The position numbers and the translations under genes were made by a program. A model generated the notes under the pieces. That model had not been told where the DNA came from, made no database searches, and worked only from the letters and a program-made list of their open reading frames with translations. From NCBI GenBank assembly GCA_946902875.1, contig OX336337.1, forward strand, positions 124,001 through 188,000: DNA of 64,000 nt, in the 5' to 3' direction. Below are positions 41,033 through 53,359 of this stretch, one piece after another; the stretch's first letter is position 1; each line of letters opens with the position of its first letter. The stretch comes from Nematopogon swammerdamellus (lineage: Eukaryota; Arthropoda; Insecta; Lepidoptera; Adelidae).

Positions 41033-42786
41033 ATTCAGATAATAAAATCAAAATGGCCTGGAACATAATTAAAGAAGAAACTGGCAAATCTAAATACTGT
41101 AACACCAAGCTAGAGTTAAAAATTGGATCAGAAATTATTTCGGATAGTACAGCGATTGCCAATCATGTGAATAATTTTTTTTCCACAATAGCCCATAATA
41201 CTACTAAAAGTCTAAAGGCTAGTAAAGAAGTATCGTTAAACTACCTCAAATCATTTATCCCTCGGAATTCTGAATCAGCGAAATTTGCATCTGTCACATA
41301 CCTAGAGACTGAGAAAGTAACGTTCCCTAGACCTATGGAGTCTATCACCTGTATTACTGAAATCTGTAACAAGTGTCATCGGCCCGCTAACAGATATTGT
41401 AAATGACTGTCTAGAAAATGGCATATTCCCAGATTCATTAAAAGTAGCCAAAGTTATACCTTTGTATAAAAAGGGATGCCATAACAATGTTGAGAACTAT
41501 CGTCCTGTTTCTATATTGCCAGTTTTCAGTAAGGTTTTTGAAAAAAATTTGGAAAAACGGCTAATTAAATTCCTTACAGATAATCAACTTTTAAATTGTA
41601 AAGAATTTGGATATCGGAAAGCACTCTCAACGGGTGATGCTATAGCTTCTATGGTAAAATCAATATTATCTTCTCTAGACGACTCTCAGCATACTTATGG
41701 CATTTTTTGTGACCTATCCAAAGCCTTTGACTGTGTAAATCACGAAATATTATTAATGAAGCTGGAACATTATGGCATAAGAGACAATGAATTGCGTATA
41801 TTTCAATCATATTTAGAAAATAGAGCTAAAATATGTGACGTCAATGGCTTAAAATCGAATGTAGAATCAATCACAATGGGTGTGCCGCAGGGTTCTATCC
41901 TGGGACCATTATTGTTTCTAATATATGTTAACGACATCTCGAGCTGTATAACAGACGATATAGAGATGGTAATGTTTGCAGATGATATCTCAGTTGTACT
42001 GAAAAACAATGATATAAGTAAACTGAGAGAATCCTTTTTAACTGTACTAGAATCTCTAAAATCTTGGTTTGAGTGCAACAATCTATTGCTTAATGTTAAC
42101 AAAACTAATATTATGCACTTTGCTCTTGGGACTCATAGACGTAATAACAATGATAGCATATTAAAAACTGCAGATAACTTGTCATTAAACCTTGCTAATG
42201 AACTAACTTTTCTTGGGGTAATATTTGATAAAAGTTTTACTTGGAAAGCCCACATAAACTCTTTAGCTGGTAAGCAAAGTTCCGCATGTTATGCTATCAA
42301 AAAAATTAAAGAGCTAGGCGGGACCCATGCTGCAAAAACGGTTTATCATGCTTATTTTGAGAGCATTATGTCATATGGCCTTATGTTTTGGGGAAATGCA
42401 GCAGACTCAAATATAATATTTTTATTACAGAAGAGGGCCTTGAGGTACATCCTAAATATGAAAACTAGAGATACTTGTAGGACAGCGTTCGGGGAGATAG
42501 GAATCATGACTTTACCAAGTGCATATATTTACCAGAACATATGCTATGCCAGAAAATACATTCATGATTCCTCTCTCAATTCCGACAATCATAACTATGA
42601 CACACGGGGTAAGAATAATGTACAACTAATAGATTAGCTAAAGGTGCTTAGGTAGATTTTATAATAAACTGTCTCCTAACATAAAACAATTAGCTGACAA
42701 TAATTTTAAACGACGGATTAAAATAATGTTAATTGAAAAGAGTTATTACAGTATTAAGGATGCATTAACTGACCGTAATTTTATCT
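41029..42786 (+). pseudogene. LINE reverse transcriptase domain, three frameshifts
   Basis: Segment 41,029-41,406 holds the linker (AWNIIKEETGKSK, SEIISDSTAIANHVNNFF). After a shift near 41,370 the main frame (to 42,637) reads NDCLENGIFPDSLKVAKVIP, NYRPVSILPVFSKVFEK, FCDLSKAFDCVNHEILLMKL, GVPQGSILGPLLF and the catalytic FADD, followed by the thumb and a tail. A last shift near 42,640 restores FYNKLSPNIKQLADNN .. YSIKDALTDRNFI and a stop near 42,786. The catalytic residues are intact but the protein cannot be made from this copy. Confidence 0.85.
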
Positions 42787-43228
42787 AAGAGTCTGACTAC
42801 TGTTTTTCCCACTAACAAATTTTGACAATTCGATACACTTTGTATCATTTGATTTTTAATATGACTTATTACATTTCTTTGTAATAAACGTAAACTAATT
42901 GTTTTATTTGACTTGATATAATATGAAATATCAAAATTGACGATGGCACTATACACCAGATATAGGTAATTTAAATAGGCAGTGTGGTCAGATTCTTCAG
43001 TATTCATGTTTATGCTGTAAATATTAATGCTCTTGTGAGCGGTAGTATGGGTTAATTATTTGTAAGTCACTATAATATAATACTTATAAGGTACTAACAA
43101 AACATTGTGACTTGCGAAGTTTGTTTGTCAGTTCTTCTTCGCATTGAATTTAGAACTGGCGGAATTTTCGACAAGTCCAAGCGTAGGTTACCTACCTTTG
43201 GATGAAATTATAAAATAAACAATAAACA

Positions 43229-43861
43229 ATATACCTTACTCGTATGTGCAGAGGTCCGAGACTAACAGGTTCAGGCCGGAGTGAAGTTGCCGAAATACCT
43301 TCGTGGCGGACGAACACTTATTCTAGTGTCCACGGCTGGTGCATCCCACACGATGACTTCAAGGACCGCACGAGGCGGGAAGCATTAGACCTGTTGACAT
43401 CTACTCAACAACAAAGCATACTAAAGTATACTCTCAAGAAAGCATAAGGCAGCGTAGGGACGTTAAAAAGGGCACAAGACATGCTATGAGACTAATTACC
43501 CACAAATTTTTGGGCCACTAATAGGCCCATAAACAGGCTAAACGAGTGAACACGTTCTGTGACGTCTGCACAGGCCCTCCGCTTAATTGAGATGATTCAA
43601 TGAGAAATGCCCGTAAGAATATCTCTACACGCGCAATCTTACTTGCACAAATTCTGATTTGCACAAGTAGGCATGCACGTTAACACGCCATAACACTGTT
43701 TGCGCATGCGCAAACTGTTTGTTACACTTGATATGATCGCGACGGGTTTGCACCAACCGGTAATGTTACGCGTATGGACGCGACAGGGGCGGAACTGTTT
43801 GCGCATGCAAGTCGCTGTATGCAGCTCTGGTACATTACAACATTTTCCTGAGATTTGGTAA
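43229..43861. other. No recognised gene; palindrome
   Basis: A 67-codon frame at 43,244-43,447 matches nothing I know. TTTGCGCATGCGCAAA (about 43,698-43,713) is a perfect 16-bp palindrome, and TTTGCGCATGC recurs near 43,798. Confidence 0.4.
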
Positions 43862-45245
43862 TTTATTTTTGACATTGAAAATGTATTTTGGTTCGTTCCA
43901 TTATAGACCCGATTTCACGACTAAGTGCGATCCCCTTATATTTCGACGAGTTGTGAAGATATTATATTCAAAAAAAGGCTCAAAAGACGCGTATTCATGA
44001 AAGCTGTAAGGTGCAAAAATAATTATTTGAGAAAGTAAAAAACAAAACAAGTTATAGCGGAAATAGTGAAAAAAAAAATTCCGATTTTTTTTATTTTGGC
44101 GCTCGATATTTTGGAAACGAAGAATCATATCAATAATTTGAGAAAAATTCCTCTGGATAATTTAGTCAGCTACAATTTGAGCCTAAAACAAAGACGATCG
44201 GGTTAAGGGTTTGCCCTGTATCTCAACCTTTTTGAAAAAATAAATTAACAGATTTCGTGCCTCACACGACCATCGAGCACATTAGAAATGAATCTACGGA
44301 ATTCGAAAAAATATTGTCGATGAGCGACACGAGAAAGTCGGGATAAGGATAAGGTTAGGTGGGGTCTGATGATGGAGCCGGAAGGAAGCCATAGGGACTC
44401 CTAAACTACACATGATAAGCCCATGGTGTTTGGGCTCGTTGGATTTGTCTTCGCAAGTACTCTTGTCATATCTGATGTCCAGGGTCCTGATGATGGAGCC
44501 GGAATGAAGCCAAAGGAACTCCTAAACCACACATGATAAATCGACCGTGTTTGGGCTCGTAGGATTTGTCTTCGCAAGTACTCTAGTCATATGTTATTTC
44601 CAGGGTCCTGATGATGGAGCCGGAAGGAAGCCATAGGAACTCCTAAACTACACATGATAAATCCACCATATTTGGGCTCGTTGGATATAGAAATATAGGA
44701 ATATAGGTTAGGTTAGAAGATGCGTCGCATTGAAAATGAATTCAACAAAATAAAAAAAAATATTACATTTATATATTTTTTATTATTTTTCAAAAACACA
44801 AGCAGCTTAAAAAATGTAAACTAAAATTTTGACAGAAAAAGAGATAAGCTTGACATTATGTCTAACTAAAGTAACAAATTAATAAATATCTAATTTAAAT
44901 ATAATACAAGGATATAGAAGATAAGAATATAGGTTACACGTTTATATTCCTATATTCCTATATCCAACGAGCCCAAATATGGTGGATTTATCATGTTTAG
45001 TTTAGGAGTTCCTATGGCTTCCTTCCGGTTCCATCATCAGGACCCTGGAAATAACACATGACTAGAGTACTTGCGAAGACAAATCCAACGAGCCCAAACA
45101 CGATGGGCTTATCATGTGTAGTTTAGGAGTTCCTATGGCTTCCTTCCGGCTCCATCGTCAGAAACCAACTAACCTTTTTTTTCGAATTCCGTAGATTCAT
45201 TTTCAATGTGCTCGATAGTCGTGTAAGGCACGAAATCTGTGAATT
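43862..45245. mobile_element. Foldback element copy 2, arms of 121-bp subrepeats
   Basis: Same order as copy 1: outer segment from TTTTTGACATTGAAAATGTA; left arm from AACAGATTTCGTGCCTCACA (44,248); three subrepeats starting CTGATGATGGAGCCGG (about 44,367, 44,488 and 44,609); an AT-rich loop from GGTTAGGTTAGAAGATGCG (about 44,706); and a right arm ending GGCACGAAATCTGTGAATTT (about 45,245). It lacks the insertion found in copy 1. Copies 1 and 2 are long and closely similar, so they spread recently. Confidence 0.8.
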
Positions 45246-45519
45246 TTGATCTAGATATGAATCTAGATATAGTGAATCTAGATATGTATGTAGGTATATA
45301 TTTTGGGATTTTAAACTGTAATAATAATTGGTTAATTTAGCTTGACCCGAATCCTGTGTCAGACAAAGGAAATAGAAGTGATCCCCAGGGCGGGAGCACA
45401 TAAAAGTATAATTCCTTGCGATAAGAAAATCTCAATACTAGGAACAACGTCACGCGTGTCCATCTGCATCGGTGCGGTGGTAGGTACGAGTACACCCCGC
45501 TCGCACCATGCATCCGCCA

Positions 45520-46195
45520 TGCCGCCGGTGATAAACCCGTCCCATGTACCGCCTACGAGTGTGCCGCCGGTGATATACCCGCCCCATGTACCGCCTACGA
45601 GTGTGCCGCCGGTGATAAATCCGCCCCGTGTGCCGCCGGTGGTACACCCGCCCCATGGAACGCGTGCCGCCGGTGGTACACTCGCACCATGCACCGCCTA
45701 CGAGTGTGCGGCCGGTGATACACCAGCACCATGTACCGCCTACGAATGTGCCGCCGGTGGTACACCCGCACCATGTACCGCTTACGCGTGTGCCGCCGGT
45801 CGTACACCCGCACCATGTACCGCCTACGAGTGTTCCGCCGGGGGTACACCCGCACCATGTACCGCCTACGAGTGTGCCGCCGGTGGTACACCCGCACCAT
45901 GTAACGCCTACGAGTGTGCCGCCGGTGGTACACCCGCACCATGTACCGCCTACGAGTGTGCCGCCAGTGGTACACCCGCACCATGTACCGCCTACGAGTG
46001 TGCCGCCGGTGGTACACCCAAACCATGTACCGCCTACGAGTGTGCCTCCGGTGGTACACCCGCACCATGCACCGCCTACGAGTGTGCGGCCGGTGGTACA
46101 CCAGCACCATGTACCGCCCACGAATGTGCCGCCGGTGGTACACCCGCACCATGTACTGCTTACGCGTGTGCCGCCGGTCGTACACCCGCACCATG
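45520..46195. repeat. 42-bp satellite array A, about 16 copies
   Basis: The unit is GTGCCGCCGGTGGTACACCC then GCACCATGTACCGCCTACGAGT, 42 bp (14 codons), so frames are open in all phases on both strands (peptides such as VPPVVHPHHVPPTS). These are by-products of periodicity. The left edge is degenerate (GTGATAAACCCGTCCC). It is continuous with array B except for the retroposon at 46,201-46,609. Confidence 0.93.
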
Positions 46196-46200
46196 TAATC

Positions 46201-46609
46201 TGTTATCTGTAATCGTAATCTGTTCTCCTTCGATCCCCGTCCACGGTTGCCATTGTTTTATTGATTCATAAAGTGTTTTTATTGCTTTTACTTTTCTGTT
46301 TTCTGTAGGTGCGTACAATTTGGGACTTGTTCGCTGTGCCCCATTATTATTAGTGCCCTTAAATCTAATGGGTGAGCTGGAAGAGATTCCATAGGGCAAT
46401 AACCTCACCCATTGGATGAAGGAAAGCAAAAGAAACTATGTACTTATCTATAAAATGTTATTTAGCTAGATTTTTTCTTCAAAATTGTTATTTATTTGTT
46501 ATTGTTTTTAGTTATTATCTAGTTTTATTATTTCTGTGTGTTTTGTTATATTGTTTTTATGTCTTCTTTTCATCCAATAAACGGTTAAATTATTATATTA
46601 TTATTATTA
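46201..46609 (+). mobile_element. Retroposon inserted into the 42-bp satellite
   Basis: About 409 bp separates CACCATGTA from ATGTACCGCC, with ATGTA duplicated (about 46,194-46,198 and 46,609-46,613). It ends CCAATAAACGGTTAAATTAT followed by an ATT-type tail, as expected for an RTE- or SINE-like 3' end. The 5' half contains AACCTCACCCATTGGATGAA. No domain is recognisable. Confidence 0.7.
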
Positions 46610-47425
46610 TGTACCGCCTACGAGTGTTCCGCCGGGGGTACACCCGCACCATGTACCGCCTACGAGTATGCCGCCGGTGGTACACCCGCACTATGTAACT
46701 CCTACGAGTGTGCCGCCGGTGGTACACCCGCACCATGTACCACCTACGAGTGTGCCGCCGGTGGTACACCAGCACCATGTACCGCCTACGAGTGTGCCGC
46801 CGGTGGTACACCCAAACCATGTACCGCCTACGAGTGTGCCTCCGGTGGTACACCCGCACCATGTACCGCCTACGAGTGTGCCGCCGGTGGTACACCCGCA
46901 CTATGTAACTCCTACGAGTGTGCCGCCGGTGGTACACCCGCACCATGTACCGCCTACGAGTGTGCCGCCGGTGGTACACCAGCACCATGTACCGCCTACG
47001 AGTGTGCCGCCGGTGGTACACCCAAACCATGTACCGCCTACGAGTGTGCCTCCGGTGGTACACCCGCACCATGTACCGCCTACGAGTGTGCCGCCGGTGG
47101 TACACCAGCACCATGTACAGCCTACGAGTGTGCCGCCGGTGGTACACCAGCACCATGTACCGCCTACGAATGTGCCGCCGGTGGTACACCCGCACCATGT
47201 ACCGCTTACGAGTGTGCCGCCGGTGTTACACCCGCACCATGTACCGCCTACAAGTGTGCCGCCGGTGGTACACCCGCACCATGTACCGCCTACGAGTGTG
47301 CCGCCGGTGGTACACCCGCACCATGTACCGCCTACGAGTGTGCCGCCGTTGGTACACCCGCACCATGTACCGCTTACGAGTGTGCCGCCGGTGGTACACC
47401 CCTCCATGTACCGCGTAACGCGTAC
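46610..47425. repeat. 42-bp satellite array B, about 19 copies with 210-bp higher-order unit
   Basis: Same unit as array A. Marked variants recur exactly five units apart: GCACTATGTAACTCC at about 46,689 and 46,899, CCCAAACCATG and GTGCCTCCGG likewise 210 bp apart. So a five-unit block was duplicated. Array A carries the same CCCAAACC and GCCTCCGG pair once (about 46,017-46,050). The right edge is degenerate (CCCCTCCATGTACCGCG). Confidence 0.93.
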
Positions 47426-47790
47426 GAGTGTGCCACTGGTGGTACTTACACTTGGTGTTAAATGTATCACTTTGCCTTCGAGGTTTACTCAACTACTACC
47501 TAAGGCTACCATACCACTATTATACAAACATATTCTTAAACTTGTGTGCGGTCAATTCGATTTGAATCGACCGCGTGCAATTGTGTATTGTATTGTGATA
47601 AGAAACTTGACGATGGCCTATTTCTTGCTTGGACCATGACATAGATAGAACTATAAAGATTTAAGTACCTACCTTATTGTATATTGTTATTATACCTATC
47701 ACTATTGCATGTTGACGAACCTAAGTGTAACCTTGTTACCTATAGAGAATAAATGGAATTGAATTGAATTGAATTGAATTGAATTGATTG
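47426..47790 (+). repeat. LINE 3'-end fragment with GAATT tail
   Basis: AGAGAATAAATGGAATTGAA and a (GAATT)n microsatellite at 47,757-47,786 mark the 3' end of a retroelement. Upstream frame text (QLLPKATIPLLYKHILKLV) has no motif I can name. Confidence 0.5.
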
Positions 47791-49000
47791 TTTGAAATAA
47801 AATTAATAGTAATGAACCTATGTAGGCAAGCATTAATCCACAAAATTATAGGTATTGTTGTGGGATTGATACCAAAGTGCAAACTCACTCGACCACGAGC
47901 GCGTTAATTGTTAGATAAAGTTATAACAGACGCGTCAATTGCCTGTCTAGTTGAGTAGGTTTTGTTTTGCAGCCACCAAAATACAATTTATGCAATTGGT
48001 AGAGCGGAATCGATTAGAACTTCGGACGAAGTTAATTGTGAAACTGAAACCGAAACTGTCAACGAGTTAGATTACCGGTCGGGGTTCATGTGTTCTGCAC
48101 GACGCCGACACTCGTACACGCCTACACGCCTACACGAAGCGACGATAGCTCGTCGGCTGTTCGCAACAGCAAGTTATTGTAGTGCGTTACTGATTTGACA
48201 CAAATAAATGACAAATACGGACCCCGATTGCAAAGGGAAGACAAGCGGCGGCCGTGGGGAACTTGGATGTGTTTGTTGTCCTGGGTACTGCGTCTGGCTG
48301 AGTGCGTATATCTTCGGTTAGAGTTGTATCATCTATGTGTGTAGATATCCGCAGAGAATTTAGGCTATTTAAATCTTAAACTAGAAAAATTTCTTGAAAT
48401 GTAAACTTGAATTGATTATTTATCGTTTAGAATAGAGTGGTCGTCGTGGACGTGTCGGAGCGAAATGGACATAGCGGACAACGCAATATTACCACAACAG
48501 TACTATTAATTTCGAAGTTGTTCACTACACTCAGCACACTTTACGTTATGTATGACCCAACTACCGGCAGACCTTACGTTAGCCTTGTCAAATGTATGAG
48601 AAATATCACGTAAAAACGGCCTCACCGTCAAAAGGAAGGGTTATGAGTTTAGCGTGAATATAATACTAGCTCTAGCCTCGGTAGACTCGGTTTAATAGCA
48701 AATCCGGTTTAAACGCAAATACGATAAAAAACGATCGCTTCTCTTATATTCACTCTGTCCTTCCCTCCTATTTTGTTTTTGCAAAAACACGATCGCAAAA
48801 TCTTAAACTACTGGACCAAACAATGTAATATGTAAAAGGTAATTTTTATTTACACAAAATTTCCCTAACGATAAAAATTATTTTTATAACAGTTAATGGG
48901 GGTGTGCAGGGTGTGGGGGCGGAGACTTTGATAACCAATCGGTCGCCGGCCGACCGCCTCTCCCGCCGCGACTCCCTCACTACACCAAAGAGACGCAACA
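47791..49000. other. No recognised gene
   Basis: About 1.2 kb of ordinary AT-rich sequence. ATCACGTAAAAACGGCCTCACC near 48,603 resembles an end of the ACGTGAT MITE family. No coding or RNA gene supported. Confidence 0.4.
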
Positions 49001-49100
49001 CATTGCCCAACAAGTGAGTTCTGCGCATTCCCCAACAAGTGAGTTCTGCGCATTCCCCAACAAGTGAGTTCTGCGCATTCCCCAACAAGTGAGTTCTGCG
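49001..49100. repeat. 25-bp tandem repeat, four copies
   Basis: Four copies of CATTCCCCAACAAGTGAGTT then CTGCG; only the first differs (CATTGCCC). Confidence 0.9.
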
Positions 49101-49379
49101 CATTCCCCCACCATTTTTCCCGAGCGCTATTAACTGGTGCCGGCACCTGTGTATGTATGTGTGTATGTATGTGTGCATGTGACTACGAGTTCTATGTTCC
49201 ACTGTACTGGACCGATTTTAATAAGTTAGGTTCTATCTAACCCCATCGCGTAAGGGTATCGTTGTCACGGGTTTGAAAAGGTTATTTCTATAATGTACTC
49301 GTATTACACAATATAATTGTTTAGAACTAATAACGCGCCCATATAATACCTACATTATTCCACAACATCACATTTTGCA

Positions 49380-49740
49380 TAATTTTTAGCTACGTTCAAC
49401 ACAGTTCAACTCATCGATGGTCAACTCAACTCTAGTTGAGTAGGTAGCTAGAGCACCTACACCTAGGTAGCGTGCAGTAGGTGCAGTGCAGGGGCGGCGC
49501 GGGCGGCGGCGGCAGACTGCAGAGACGCGCCGTCCGGTCCGGCGCCGTCCGGTCCGGCCTCGTCCGCCGCACATTCCGAAACAGTCGGACGGAACGGACG
49601 GAGCCTTTAATTGATAGACGCTCGCTCCGGCCGCAGCCGGCAGCCGGCGCCGGCCCTACGCTCGGCGGCGCGGCGGCACAAAAATGTGGTCAGCTCGATT
49701 GACTGGAGGCGCGCGGGGGTGGCGGCGCGGAGGAGGACCG
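49380..49740. other. GC-rich island
   Basis: CpG-dense with repeated CCGTCCGGTCC motifs (49,530-49,560). No gene supported. Confidence 0.5.
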
Positions 49741-49942
49741 AGCGAGACTATGACCGAGACTACTGACTGAATGACTGACTACGGAATGACTGAATGAATA
49801 TTGACACGGTGAGTCTAACCACCGAATATATTTTTTTATTTTATTTTATTTTATTTGGAAAACATACAGTCATCGTAAAAAGGATTAAGTACTAACATGA
49901 ATTACACAGAGACCAATAAAGTTTTCTACATAAAGTTATATT

Positions 49943-51014
49943 AAGAAGGACATGGTGAATCCTTGGCAATTGGCCTCGATATTGCCAAGGCATTCGATAG
50001 GGTTTGGCACAAATCGCTCCTGGGCAAGCTTCCGGCGTACGGACTTCCTTCTGGCCTCTGCGACTGGGTCGCCGAATTCCTACATGGGCGTAGCATTCAG
50101 GTCCTAGTGGACGGTTGCTCGTCGGATGCCATGTCAGTGAATTCCGGCGTACCGCAGGGATCTGACCCACACTGCATATCAATGACATGCTGCCACTCGG
50201 CAACATACATTGTTATGCGGATGACAGTACAGCACACGGATCCTATACCAGTCACCCTTCAGCCAGACGAGAAGTTGTGGATGAAAAGAGGCGAAGACTT
50301 GTGTCTGAACTCGAACAAACGCTTCGGTCTATTTCCGTATGGGGCCGTAGTAATTTGGTCGAGTTCAACGCTTCAAAAACACAAGTTTGCGCGTTCAGTG
50401 CGAAGAGAGCGGCGTTCACACCGGCTCCTTCCTTCCAAGGCACGTCGCTTAATTTAAGCGACCACCTCGGGGTCCTCGGAGTCGAACTGTCGCACGACCC
50501 AAATTACCGGCGCCATATCGAGGGCAAGGCCAAGCTGGCCTCAAAAAAGCTAGGCGTACTCAATAAGGTTCGACGGTACTTCACGCCGGGCCAAAGGCTG
50601 CTTCTGTATAAATCGCAGATTAGGTCCTGCTTGGAGTACTGCTCGCACCTGTGGGATGGCTCAGCCAAATACCAGCTTGCGCCTTTGGACTCGATCCAGC
50701 GTCGAGCCGTGCGACTAGTGGATGACCCCGACGTGTCCCGCGATCTAGAACCGCTGCAACTTCGTAGGGATGTCGGCGCCCTAAGCGTGTTCTATCGCTT
50801 ATTCCACGGGGAGTGCTCGGAGGAGCTGTTTAACGCGATTCCGGCGTCCCCTTTCCACCTCCGTACAACGCGCACTGGGCAGGGATTGCATCCCTATACG
50901 CTGGACTTACCGCGGATGCGTACCAATCGGTTCTGCAGATCCTTTCTTTCTTTGTACCGTGTGGGGTCGTATAGTCTTGGTCGTATAGTCTTGGGTCCTT
51001 CAAGAGAGGCGTGA
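49943..51014 (+). pseudogene. R1-like reverse transcriptase C-terminal half
   Basis: Frame one (49,963-50,160) reads IGLDIAKAFDRVWHKSLLGK and VNSGVPQGS. After deletion of the usual LLFLLHIND-like stretch, the frame from 50,187 reads GNIHCYADDSTAHG (the YADD catalytic box), NLVEFNASKTQVCAFS, LGVELSHD, KLASKKLGVLNKVRRYF, LRSCLEYCSHLWDG (as IRSCLEYCSHLWDG), LQRRAVRLV-like QRRAVRLVDDPDVSRD and VFYRLFHGECSEELF. The break within the palm makes the copy inactive. Confidence 0.8.
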
Positions 51015-51127
51015 ATCAGGCCGGCATGGCATTCGCAGCCCCCGCATGCGTCCGAATGTCCATGGGCGTCGCTAGACACCTTATGGGTGACTCGGCGCCA
51101 CATGTCGCGCTTAGTATAAAAAAAAAA
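49943..51127 (+). mobile_element. R1-like LINE nested in the Jockey-like LINE
   Basis: 5'-truncated in the reverse transcriptase. It is opposite in strand to its host element and ends in an A10-type tail near 51,119-51,128. Two frames are joined by a shift between about 50,160 and 50,240. Its 3' end (GGCCGGCATGGCATTCGCAG) is also found inverted at 37.38 kb, and the body is shared with 39.1-39.8 kb. No target duplication is evident. Confidence 0.82.
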
Positions 51128-51639
51128 CTGTGTACATGATTAATAAATTAACCTAAGAGAAAGAAACATCAAAAACTAACTAATACCAACACACCAAAAT
51201 ATGAATGCCTACCTAACCATAGGAGATACAGTGATATGAAGTACATACCTACTATGTACCCAACAAGAAACCAACCCAACCTACCCTCACACAACTCTCA
51301 TCTGTCCGCTTTAACACCTGTTTCATCATTTACTGTTTCGATCGCTGACCTTTTGAGATGGCTGAGTGATACATGAAATATATCAAAACAGGAGAAGAAG
51401 TTGTCACAAGTAGCACAACTCCGGTTAGTAAAAGAATTTTTACTATAATTGGTACTCACTTTGGCGTTAAGAAAAGTGTTAAGACATCTCGTTGCCTTAG
51501 TAGGGCAACGAAAACTTAACTTGCTTAACAAATAAGGAGAATCTATGTAATGATGGATCAACTTGTATATGAAAGTAATATTCTTGATCTGCCTTCTTTT
51601 CTCGAGAGACATTATTTCAAATATATTACTAGCGTAGTC

Positions 51640-52340
51640 TAACAGACAACAGTACTCGCGTGTAGAGTACGCGTGTTACTTGTTTTGTTTCTTAGAATAC
51701 TTCAAAGCGTTGATTGAAAACTCACCAAAAGTTCAACCGGGAACAATTTATCCGTATCGGCGGCGCGGTACAACTCAACCTACTGAAATATGCAAGAGAA
51801 AGTCTCTAGGAGGCGCCGCCGTCGAGTCAAGTGGCTACAGATTAACCTGTGCTCGGCCGGGGCGGGGCGGGGCGGGGTGGGCGGCTCACTATGGGCTGAG
51901 GAACAGCCTACATAGTATTTCACTTTTTTTACGAACTCCTGTGCTTCTACGAGTAGTTATCCAAAAACTGTTTATGCTGTTTTATAGCGCCCTGTAATTA
52001 TAGAACACATAATGTTGGTATAGCTGAAGTGTTTGTTATATTGTTTTGTTATATTTTTTTTTTGTTATAGATATTTTCAAATTCACGCATAATCACTCTT
52101 TTTTAACTACATTTCATAGGTAAACTTTTTGCGAAATGGACAAATTACTATTTTTCGAGATCATACGGAACGAAAAGTTTTAAAGTCATTGTAAAACCTT
52201 AAAATAAATTTACAGAAAATAGACGAAAAAATTAACAAAATTTTAAAATATAAAAGTTTGTTTAAAAAAATTACGGTTATTTATATTTTAATTCTTAGTA
52301 TATTTTGATATTATGGTGGCTAAAACGTCATCTAGGATCA
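51640..52340. other. No recognised gene; small GC spot
   Basis: GC-rich at 51,850-51,885, then strongly AT-rich 52,000-52,310. No gene supported. Confidence 0.4.
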
Positions 52341-52344
52341 AAGT

Positions 52345-52445
52345 ATTGTGAAGACAAATCCAACGAACCCAAACTCGATGAGGTTACGTCGTTTCGTTAC
52401 AGAGTCCCTGTGCCTACCATCCGGCTCCTTCATCAGACCAACTAT
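52345..52445. repeat. Single diverged unit of the foldback subrepeat
   Basis: GACAAATCCAACGAACCCAA .. GAGTCCCTGTGCCTACCATCC .. TCCTTCATCAGACC aligns with the 121-bp foldback subrepeat and the 130-bp array unit at 59.7 kb, with many substitutions. Confidence 0.55.
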
Positions 52446-53330
52446 GATACCATTATATTGCATTCTCATCTGATTTACATATGTACGCAAAATTTCAGCA
52501 AAATACAAACACAATTGAATACTTTAAAAAATGCGTGCTTGACGGATAGCAACTTGTTATACATACAAATGTGAAATACTACGGAGTCCCTTTCTCAGTC
52601 CATAGTGCGGCGCGAAGGCGGAGCGGAGGTGGCGGAGGGCGGAGCGCGCTCTCCACTGAACTCGTACTAACAAGTACGCTGGAATGGAATTGCTTGAGGC
52701 TGCAATGTTCTATCGTATATATTATTCTGTGCCGATTTGATTGTTGCTTTTTGTTGCTCGATGAATCCCATCCCTCCCCCTATTTGCCTCTCCGCTTCCG
52801 CCCCTCTTGACCACTCGCTCCTAGTCCTCCTCCTCCCTCGCTACCCCTCCACCTCGCATCAAGCGTACCATTCTTCAATTTACAAATATTCAAATTTCTA
52901 ACTAATAATTGTTTTTATCAAAATGAATTATAGCCTGTTACTCAGGGTCAGGGATAGAAGTTACCCCCTACATACAAAGAAACAAACAATTTTACCTCTG
53001 TACAATATTAGTATAGATTATGAATTACGATAATTAATTGAGGAATTAAATTTCGTGTTATTTTAAACCCAATACATAATTAATATAACATTTTCAGTAG
53101 GTATAGATTCACCATCCACTGACGCGTCGTCGCGACTTCAAGTAAAATACCTGCCGTAAATGGTTATTGGATACGATTGGATATGAAACATTTAAATCGA
53201 TCGCTATCTATCGTCCAATAGGGAGAAAAGAACATAAAAATGTTGTACGAGAGTGTTTTTAAAAAAAATACTCATATCATAAAAAACAAATGACTCCGAT
53301 TTTTTTTTCTTATTTTTCCCTGGGTAGTCA
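52446..53330. other. No recognised gene; small GC spot
   Basis: A GC spot at 52,605-52,655 and CT-rich sequence at 52,770-52,850; otherwise AT-rich. No gene supported. Confidence 0.4.
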
Positions 53331-53359
53331 TAAACTGGCCTACTCCCTGGTTGGCAAGT

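Larger units (their letters stand above)
40205..43228 (+). mobile_element. 5'-truncated LINE with endonuclease and reverse transcriptase, frameshifted
   Basis: The copy starts inside the endonuclease (SVYRSPCGN, CGDFNIKFP, SDHYAQL) and continues through the reverse transcriptase to a C-terminal tail ending at about 42,786. A 3' untranslated region of about 440 bp probably ends in the A-rich AATAAACAATAAACAAT near 43,228. Composition is AT-rich, unlike the R1-like LINE copies. No target duplication identified. Confidence 0.8.
49849..51630 (-). mobile_element. Second copy of the Jockey-like LINE, split by a nested LINE
   Basis: The 3' UTR (GGAAAACATACAGTCATCGT..) matches 176-250 and is interrupted after ATTAAG at about 49,943. 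It resumes at about 51,128 (ACATGATTAATAAATTAACC) and runs into the ORF tail 51,298-51,612 (MSLEKRRQIKNITFIYKL .. NRSCATC). It is 5'-truncated near 51,630. The AT-rich T/A tail at 49,830-49,855 is its 3' end. Confidence 0.85.

Noticed and set aside
45342..47639. Several 190-320 codon frames as Pro/His- or Cys-rich repeat proteins
   Set aside because: They follow the 42-bp satellite in many phases on both strands and are broken only by the retroposon; no gene signals.
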